DNA from: Christensenella sp. UBA1259
GTDB lineage: Bacteria; Bacillota; Clostridia; Christensenellales; Borkfalkiaceae
DNA length: 15,292 nucleotides
Assembly: GCA_002308755.1 (NCBI GenBank)
Contig: DBVR01000050.1
Coordinates: 1 to 15,292, forward strand
Reading direction: 5' to 3'
Both the position numbers and the translations under genes were made by a program. The number at the start of each line of letters is the position of its first letter. The first letter of the stretch is position 1. The notes below the pieces were generated by a model, which was not told the DNA's origin, did not search any database, and saw only the letters and a list, made by a program, of their open reading frames with translations. This document shows positions 7,943 through 12,899 of this stretch, piece by piece.

Positions 7943-7980
7943 ATTCGGGCGAAAACCTTTACGGCTTTCGCCCGAATTTT
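7943..7980 (+). terminator. Strong intrinsic terminator closing the phage module
   Basis: A perfect 12-bp stem, ATTCGGGCGAAA (7943-7954) with TTTCGCCCGAAT (7966-7977), is followed by TTTT and further Ts. Its left arm begins two bases after the stop codon of the coiled-coil gene, so phage transcription should end before ispG. Confidence 0.9.
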
Positions 7981-7991
7981 ATTTTACCGCC

Positions 7992-8020
7992 TTTACAAAA
8001 CCGCCGAAAAGTGTTAAAAT
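7992..8020 (+). promoter_or_regulatory. Sigma-70/SigA-type promoter for ispG
   Basis: TTTACA (7992-7997), a 17-base spacer and TAAAAT (8015-8020), with an extended -10 TGT just before. The expected start of transcription near 8027 would leave only about 12 bases before the ispG ATG. A short inverted repeat, AAACCGC (7998-8004) and GCGGTTT (8029-8035), brackets the -10 and might be an operator. Confidence 0.7.
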
Positions 8021-8038
8021 GATGTAAAGCGGTTTATT

Positions 8039-9076
8039 ATGAGTAAGAAAGTACGGATAGGTAATATCACGATAGGCGGCGGCGAAAGGATAGCCGTTCA
8101 GAGTATGGCGACGTTTAAGACTTCTTCCGAGAAGGCTTTGACGCAAGCCGTCGCGCTGTATAGGGCGGGTTGCGATATTTTAAGGTTTTCCGTTACCGAC
8201 TTTGAAGACGCGAAAGCCTTCGGCAAGATAAAAAAGAGTGTAAACATCCCGCTTTGCGCCGATATACATTTCGACTGCCGCCTTGCCGTTGCGGCGGTAA
8301 AAGGCGGCGCGGATAAAATACGCATAAACCCCGGCAACGTGGGTTCGGAAAACGGGATAAAAGAGATAGCCGCGGCGGTGAAAGCGGCGGGGATACCCGT
8401 TCGGGTGGGATCCAACGGCGGCAGTATAGAGAAAGAGTTTCTCGATAAATACGGAAAGAACGAAATTGCCCTTGCGGAAAGCGCGTTAAAAGAAGTCGCG
8501 CTGCTTGAAAAATACGGCGTTTACGATATCGTCGTATCGGTAAAGGCGTCTTCGCCCGCGCTGACGGTAAAAGCATACGAGTACGTCGCGAAAAAAACCG
8601 ATTACCCCCTGCATATCGGGGTTACCGAAGCGGGCACGGAATATAACGGCGTTATAAAAAATGCCGTCGCGATAGGGACGCTACTTTTCCGCGGGATAGG
8701 AGATACGATACGGGTAAGCCTTTCCGCCGACCCGTTGAGAGAGATAAAGGCGGCAAAAGCCATACTTTCCGCCGTCGGGAAAGAAAGTTACGGAGCGGAA
8801 GTTATAGCGTGCCCCACCTGCGGGCGTTGCGAGTGGGATTGCATGGCTTTCGCCGAGAAGACCGAAAGGTTTTTAGATGGCGTCCGTAAGCCCCTCAAAG
8901 TAGCGGTAATGGGGTGCGTGGTCAACGGTCCGGGCGAGGCGCGGGACGCGGATATAGGGATCGCGGGCGGCAAGGATTGCTGTATGATATTCGTTAAGGG
9001 CGAACCGTATAAAAAAGTGAAAAAGGAAGACGCGGAAGCAGAGTTTTTCGCGGAATTGAAAAAATGTATTCCGTAA
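8039..9076 (+). CDS. ispG: 4-hydroxy-3-methylbut-2-enyl diphosphate synthase (flavodoxin/ferredoxin type), IspG/GcpE
   Basis: The cytoplasmic iron-sulfur enzyme of the MEP isoprenoid pathway, converting ME-cPP to HMBPP. It has 345 residues, normal for the bacterial short form. VRIGNITIGGG and AVQSM (5-23) are the conserved start. The TIM-barrel region includes CADIHFD (73-79), IRINPGNVG (95-102) and LHIGVTEAG (191-199). The C-terminal [4Fe-4S] ligands are C258 and C261 in CPTCGR, C293 in GCVVNGPGE and E300. Extra cysteines (C264, C268, C314, C315) lie near the cluster. The start codon is fixed by the conserved N terminus, yet no clear Shine-Dalgarno site precedes it. In many Bacillota ispG follows dxr and rseP; here phage genes precede it. 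Its end overlaps the next gene by 13 bases. Confidence 0.97.
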   Translation: MSKKVRIGNITIGGGERIAVQSMATFKTSSEKALTQAVALYRAGCDILRFSVTDFEDAKAFGKIKKSVNIPLCADIHFDCRLAVAAVKGGADKIRINPGNVGSENGIKEIAAAVKAAGIPVRVGSNGGSIEKEFLDKYGKNEIALAESALKEVALLEKYGVYDIVVSVKASSPALTVKAYEYVAKKTDYPLHIGVTEAGTEYNGVIKNAVAIGTLLFRGIGDTIRVSLSADPLREIKAAKAILSAVGKESYGAEVIACPTCGRCEWDCMAFAEKTERFLDGVRKPLKVAVMGCVVNGPGEARDADIGIAGGKDCCMIFVKGEPYKKVKKEDAEAEFFAELKKCIP

Positions 9077-10608
9077 AGAGCAGCGCGGAGTTTATTTCCG
9101 ACATACGAAACTTATCGGAAGAATTGAAAGACATAAGGATAAGTTCGGTGGAAGTGGACCGGGATAAAAACTCCGTGACCTACAACTTCATATGCGACAA
9201 ATCGGTTTCCGACGTTTTGCGGCGGAAAATTGCCGAAAAGGCGGCGGAGAACACCGCGCCGATATTTTCGGCGGTTTCGGTGAACGTCAAAAAGATAGTC
9301 GCCGACGAAAAACTGATAAACGCCGAGATATTCAGGTTTTTGCAGGAAAACTATATGTCGGTGTCGATATTCTTAAAAGCCGAAGACGTTTCTTCGGTAG
9401 TGTCGGACGATCTCGTAAGATATAAACTGCGCCTTACGAAAGACGGGGAAACTTACGTCTTAAATAACGGCGCGATAGCGAAACTCAACGAATACCTTTC
9501 CAAAAAATTCTGCGCCGAGTTTGCGGGCGCGACGGAAATAAAACCCGAAGTATTATCTATTAACCTTCTTTCCGACGAAGTGTTCGAGAGCGAACTTCAA
9601 AGGATAGAATACCGCACGATAAAGGTTGAAAACGTCGTGCCGATAGACGACGAGTTTATGGGAGATTCCGCCATATATATAGAAGATGTACGGGACGGCG
9701 AAGTAACGGTGTGCGGCACTATAACCGATATGGAAGAAAAGGAGACCAAAAACGGCAAGCCGTTTCTGGTACTGCGGTTAGACGACACCACGGGAAAAAT
9801 CAGCGGCGTGTATTTTTCCAAGGCGAAGACCTATCCCAAAATAAAACGGTTGCAGATAGGCGACGCCGTGATAGTGCGGGGCAATTTCGGCGAATACAAC
9901 GGCAGAAAGTCGCTTACCATAGATAAAATAAACCGCTGCGATTTTCCGAAAGGCTTCGTTAAGAAGCCGAGATACAAAAACCCCGTGCCCAAAAATTACA
10001 GGCTTATTTTCCCCGAACCCGCGACGGGCGTGAGTTTTAAGAGCGTTTTCGACCTTAACACCGAACTCCCGAAAGAACTTACCGAAAAGGTTTACGTCGT
10101 GTTCGATCTGGAAACGACGGGTATAGAAGTTTCCGAAAACGGCATAACCGAGATAGGCGCGGTAAAGATCGTCGGCGGCAGGATAACCGAACAGTTTACG
10201 ACGCTTGTAAAACCCGAATATCCCATAACCGCGGAAAATACCGCGCTTACCGGCATAACCCCCGAAATGGTGGCGGAAAGCCCCAAAATAGAAGACGTTA
10301 TCCCCGATTTTATCAAGTTTACCGAAGGCGCGACTCTGGTGGCGCACAACGCGTCTTTCGACGTGGGGTATATAAAGCGGTACGCGGGACTTTCCGATTA
10401 CGAAATTATGAACCCCGTAAAAGACACTATGGAAATGGCGAAGATACTTCTGCCCGACTTGAAGCGGCACGACTTAAAGACGCTGGCGGACAGGTTCGGG
10501 ATAGAATTCCGCCATCACAGGGCGCTTTCCGACGCCTACGCCACCGCCGAAGCGTTTATCGCGCTTATGAAAATACGGGGCGACAAGGCGGAAGAAAAAA
10601 TTTCGTAA
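9064..10608 (+). CDS. Polymerase-less PolC-like protein: N-terminal domain, OB fold, DEDDh 3'-5' exonuclease
   Basis: This gene lies between ispG and rimP, the normal polC position, but has 514 residues where PolC has about 1,400. Residues 1-180 resemble the poorly conserved PolC N-terminal region. Residues about 205-292 form an OB fold (EVTVCGTITDMEEKETKNGK onward to GNFGEYNGRKSLTIDKIN). Residues 343-505 are a PolC-type exonuclease: VVFDLETTG with D348 and E350, LVAHNASFD with D433, HHRALSD with H485 and D490. All catalytic residues are present, so 3'-5' exonuclease activity is expected. In PolC the exonuclease is inserted inside a PHP domain; here the PHP HxH segment is replaced by a linker of about 50 residues and no polymerase domain follows. 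Only 107 bases separate the stop from rimP, so a frameshift cannot hide the rest. Its role, perhaps proofreading in trans, is inference. Confidence 0.87.
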   Translation: MYSVKSSAEFISDIRNLSEELKDIRISSVEVDRDKNSVTYNFICDKSVSDVLRRKIAEKAAENTAPIFSAVSVNVKKIVADEKLINAEIFRFLQENYMSVSIFLKAEDVSSVVSDDLVRYKLRLTKDGETYVLNNGAIAKLNEYLSKKFCAEFAGATEIKPEVLSINLLSDEVFESELQRIEYRTIKVENVVPIDDEFMGDSAIYIEDVRDGEVTVCGTITDMEEKETKNGKPFLVLRLDDTTGKISGVYFSKAKTYPKIKRLQIGDAVIVRGNFGEYNGRKSLTIDKINRCDFPKGFVKKPRYKNPVPKNYRLIFPEPATGVSFKSVFDLNTELPKELTEKVYVVFDLETTGIEVSENGITEIGAVKIVGGRITEQFTTLVKPEYPITAENTALTGITPEMVAESPKIEDVIPDFIKFTEGATLVAHNASFDVGYIKRYAGLSDYEIMNPVKDTMEMAKILLPDLKRHDLKTLADRFGIEFRHHRALSDAYATAEAFIALMKIRGDKAEEKIS

Positions 10609-10614
10609 AATCGC

Positions 10615-10643
10615 TTGATTTTCCGCGGAAAACGTGGTATTAT
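10615..10643 (+). promoter_or_regulatory. Promoter for the rimP-nusA-infB operon
   Basis: TTGATT (10615-10620), a 17-base spacer and TATTAT (10638-10643), with TG at 10635-10636 as an extended -10. It begins seven bases after the stop of the PolC-like gene. Transcription would start near 10650, giving a leader of about 65 bases that contains the hairpin at 10671-10694. Confidence 0.65.
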
Positions 10644-10670
10644 ATATTAGGCTTAATTATTGATACTTGT

Positions 10671-10703
10671 ATGAGAACGGACTTCCGTTCTCATATCTTT
10701 TTA
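10671..10703 (+). terminator. Terminator-like hairpin in the rimP leader (possible attenuator)
   Basis: ATGAGAACGG (10671-10680) pairs perfectly with CCGTTCTCAT (10685-10694) around an ACTT loop. The following bases, ATCTTTTTAT, give a U-rich but displaced tract. The hairpin lies between the promoter and the rimP ribosome site, so it could stop transcription early. A weak U-tract is the kind of terminator that depends on NusA, which this operon encodes. It might alternatively terminate read-through from the PolC-like gene. Confidence 0.6.
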
Positions 10704-10705
10704 TC

Positions 10706-10710
10706 GGAGG
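10706..10710 (+). promoter_or_regulatory. Ribosome binding site deciding the rimP start
   Basis: GGAGG lies five bases before the ATG at 10716. It selects this start over the in-frame ATG at 10671, which lies inside the leader hairpin and has no site. Confidence 0.85.
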
Positions 10711-10715
10711 CGTTT

Positions 10716-11180
10716 ATGAAGGTAAGATCCGCGGAAGAAATAAAGGCTTTCTGCGAAAAATACGCCGCTTCCTTGGGGCTTTGCGTCGCGGAAGTGGAAT
10801 TTAAGCAGGGCAAGAACCCTTCGCTTACGGTTTTTATCGACAAGGAAGGCGGGGTAAGTCTCGACGACTGCGAAAGACTGCATAACGCCATAAACGACCC
10901 GATAGACGATTTCGATCCCACTTTCGGCGAGCCGTACACCCTTAACGTGTCGAGTCTCGGGGCGGACAGACCGTTTAAGACCGAAAAGGATTTTCTTTCG
11001 CACATAGACAAAATGGTGGAAGTAAAACTCAACGTCGCGATAAAGGGAAAGAAGTATTATGAGGGCGTACTCAAAAAGTACGACGGAAAGGAAATAGTCG
11101 TAAAGGTTGACGACAAGACGACTTTGTCGATAGACTTAAAGACGGTGCAGAAGGTCAGCGACTATATAGATTTCAATTGA
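10716..11180 (+). CDS. rimP: Ribosome maturation factor RimP
   Basis: A cytoplasmic factor for assembly of the 30S ribosomal subunit. It has 154 residues, the normal length. The N-terminal alpha/beta domain includes LTVFIDKEGGVSLDDCERLH, the conserved pattern of this family. LNVSSLGADRPFKTEKDF (about 71-88) matches the family signature VSSPGLDRPL, with Leu and Ala replacing the usual Pro and Leu. The C-terminal SH3-like barrel covers about 90-154 (VEVKLNVAIKGKKYYEGVLK, then GKEIVVKVDDKTTLSIDL). It is the first gene after the internal promoter and lies 36 bases before nusA, the standard partner. The start was chosen from the GGAGG site at 10706-10710. Confidence 0.95.
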   Translation: MKVRSAEEIKAFCEKYAASLGLCVAEVEFKQGKNPSLTVFIDKEGGVSLDDCERLHNAINDPIDDFDPTFGEPYTLNVSSLGADRPFKTEKDFLSHIDKMVEVKLNVAIKGKKYYEGVLKKYDGKEIVVKVDDKTTLSIDLKTVQKVSDYIDFN

Positions 11181-11216
11181 AAAACGCAGTATCACTGTTA
11201 AAATAGGAGAAAGGAA

Positions 11217-12323
11217 ATGACGAATCAGGATTTTTTTGCCGCGCTCGAAGACTTGGAACGCGAAAGAGGCATCTCGCAGGAAGAATTCATAACCGCGCTG
11301 GAAAACGCGATGGGTATCGCCTATAAAAAGGCGTCGGACACCGCGGGCGAAGTTATAATCAAATTAAACCCCGAGAAAAAGACCATCACCATAACGTCGG
11401 TAAGGACCGTCGTGGAAGAAGTCGCCGATCCCGACAAGGAAATTTCTTTGGAAGACGCCAAGGAAATAAAGAAGTCGGTAAAAGTGGGCGACACGCTTTC
11501 GGAAGAGATAAAGTCCAAGGACTTCGGCAGGATAGCGGCGCAGACCGTTAAGCAGGTGCTTACGCAGAAACTCCGCGAAATAGAGCGCAACAACACCGTA
11601 AACGAGTTCGAAGACAGAGAAGGCGAACTTATGGCGTGTACCGTCCGCAGGATAGAAGGCGGCGCGGTGTACGTCGAGATAGGCGGCAACCAGATAGAAG
11701 GCGTGCTTCTTCCCAAGGATCAGGTGCCGGGCGAAAAGTACGAACTCAACCAGACCATTAACGTATACGTCAAAAAGGTGAAGAACACCGGAAAAGCGGC
11801 GCAGATAATGGTATCACGTTCGTCCAACGGACTGGTAAGACGGCTTTTCGAGAACGAAGTGCCGGAAATAAAGCAGGGCGTAGTAGTCATAAAGAACATA
11901 GCGAGAGAACCGGGACAGCGCACCAAGGTTTCGATATACAGCGAAGATCCGATGGTGGACGCGGTCGGCGCGTGCGTCGGCAACAAGGGTTCGCGCGTCA
12001 ACGCGATAGTGGCGCAACTCGGCGGGGAAAAGATAGATATTATTCCGTGGAGCGAAAACCCCTTGGAATACATTTCGCAGGCGTTATCGCCCGCGCGCGT
12101 TATCAAAGTCGTTGAAACGGGCGACGCGAGCGCGATGGTGGTCGTTCCCGACGACAAACTTTCGCTTGCCATAGGCAAGAAGGGTATAAACGCCAAACTC
12201 GCCGTCAAACTTACCGGCTGGAAGATAGACGTTAAGAGCGAATCCGCGGCGCTTGCGGAACTCGGCGAAGCGGCGGAGACCGAAGCGAACGCCGAAGCAA
12301 ACGCGGAAGTTACGGAAGAGTAA
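11217..12323 (+). CDS. nusA: Transcription termination/antitermination factor NusA
   Basis: An RNA polymerase-binding factor controlling pausing, termination and antitermination. It has 368 residues, the length usual for Bacillota NusA, which lacks the C-terminal acidic repeats of E. coli. The N-terminal polymerase-binding domain spans about 1-127, and the S1 domain about 135-202 (ELMACTVRRIEGGAVYVEIG). KH1 has the GNKG loop at 255-258 within DAVGACVGNKGSRV, and KH2 has GKKG at 320-323 within LAIGKKGINAKLA. The tail is Ala/Glu-rich with a short EANAEANAE repeat (357-364). AGGAG at 11205-11209 precedes the ATG. Its stop overlaps the ylxR start by one base. Upstream is a terminator-like hairpin that NusA itself could act on. 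Confidence 0.97.
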   Translation: MTNQDFFAALEDLERERGISQEEFITALENAMGIAYKKASDTAGEVIIKLNPEKKTITITSVRTVVEEVADPDKEISLEDAKEIKKSVKVGDTLSEEIKSKDFGRIAAQTVKQVLTQKLREIERNNTVNEFEDREGELMACTVRRIEGGAVYVEIGGNQIEGVLLPKDQVPGEKYELNQTINVYVKKVKNTGKAAQIMVSRSSNGLVRRLFENEVPEIKQGVVVIKNIAREPGQRTKVSIYSEDPMVDAVGACVGNKGSRVNAIVAQLGGEKIDIIPWSENPLEYISQALSPARVIKVVETGDASAMVVVPDDKLSLAIGKKGINAKLAVKLTGWKIDVKSESAALAELGEAAETEANAEANAEVTEE

Positions 12324-12586
12324 TGATGGAAAAGAAAGTGCCCATGCGCACCTGTATCGCCTGTAAGACCGTAAAGCCGAAGAAAGAACTTTACAGGATC
12401 GTGAAAGGCGAAGACGGTATTTCTCTCGACAAGACGGGCAGGAAAAACGGCAGGGGCGCGTACGTCTGCAACGATATAAACTGCATAAAGAAGTTAAGGA
12501 AAGGGAAACTTTTGTCCCGCGCTTTTTCGTGCGAAGTAAAGGACGAGACTTACGACGCGATAGAAAAGGAGTTTTCCGGTGAATAA
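12323..12586 (+). CDS. rnpM: YlxR/RnpM family RNA-binding protein
   Basis: A small (87 residues) RNA-binding protein of the YlxR family, reported in B. subtilis as a modulator of RNase P and named RnpM. The family signature is clear: PMRTCIACK (7-15) and GRKNGRGAYVC (38-48), with a further Cys in INCIKKL that fits the usual second part of the fold. Two adjacent start codons exist (12323 and 12326). Either could be used, since the only upstream site is a weak GGAAGAG at 12314-12320 and translation is probably coupled to nusA. The position between nusA and ylxQ is the standard Bacillota arrangement. Confidence 0.94.
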   Translation: MMEKKVPMRTCIACKTVKPKKELYRIVKGEDGISLDKTGRKNGRGAYVCNDINCIKKLRKGKLLSRAFSCEVKDETYDAIEKEFSGE

Positions 12587-12890
12587 CTCCAAAGTGCGGA
12601 CGTTTATAGGCTTTTCGGTGAAAGCGGGAAAGTTAAGGACGGGGAACAACACCTTATCCACGCTGAAAAAAGCGTACCTTATACTCGTATCTTTCGACGC
12701 GGCGGCGGCGACCAAGGAAAACGCCGTAAAGTACGGCAAAAAGTACCGTTGCGCCGTGTTGGAAAGCAAAGACGTTCCGCTCGAAGAGTATATCAATAAA
12801 TCGGGCGTAAAGATAGCGGCGGTAACCGACGCCGCGTTGGCAAAGGCGATAAAAGACAATTCGGAAACTGAATTCAACGCTGTATGTTAG
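12579..12890 (+). CDS. ylxQ: YlxQ, L7Ae-family RNA-binding protein
   Basis: A 103-residue protein of the ribosomal L7Ae/L30e fold. Visible family features are FIGFSVKAGKLRTGNNTLS (9-27), followed by KKAYLILVSFDAA and a VKIAAVTDAALAKAI segment near the C terminus. Members bind kink-turn-like RNA; the cellular role of YlxQ is not well defined. The start is a GTG with AAGGAG at 12566-12571 seven bases before it, overlapping the end of ylxR by eight bases. Its stop lies nine bases before the infB ATG. It has the usual length and position in the nusA-infB operon. Confidence 0.92.
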   Translation: MNNSKVRTFIGFSVKAGKLRTGNNTLSTLKKAYLILVSFDAAAATKENAVKYGKKYRCAVLESKDVPLEEYINKSGVKIAAVTDAALAKAIKDNSETEFNAVC

Positions 12891-12899
12891 GAGAAGATT

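Noticed and set aside
9778..10470. A 230-codon - strand frame opposite the exonuclease
   Set aside because: It runs across the conserved OB and DEDDh domains of the + strand gene and shows no recognisable protein features.
10671..10715. Earlier ATG start for rimP giving 15 more residues
   Set aside because: The codon is part of the leader hairpin and lacks a ribosome site. The ATG at 10716 has GGAGG at ideal spacing and fits the RimP family start.
10609..10715. Frameshift or in-frame stop hiding the rest of polC
   Set aside because: Only 107 bases lie before rimP, containing a promoter and hairpin. The missing domains would need some 2.5 kb or more, and no PHP or polymerase motifs occur in any frame here.
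11177..11204. Promoter-like TTGAAA, 16-base spacer, TAAAAT just before nusA
   Set aside because: The predicted transcript would begin near 11211, after the AGGAG site that serves nusA. It would lose its ribosome site, so this is probably chance AT-richness.
12285..12320. Short EANAEANAE repeat at the NusA C terminus
   Set aside because: It looks like a low-complexity tail that probably varies by slippage. Nothing suggests a special function.
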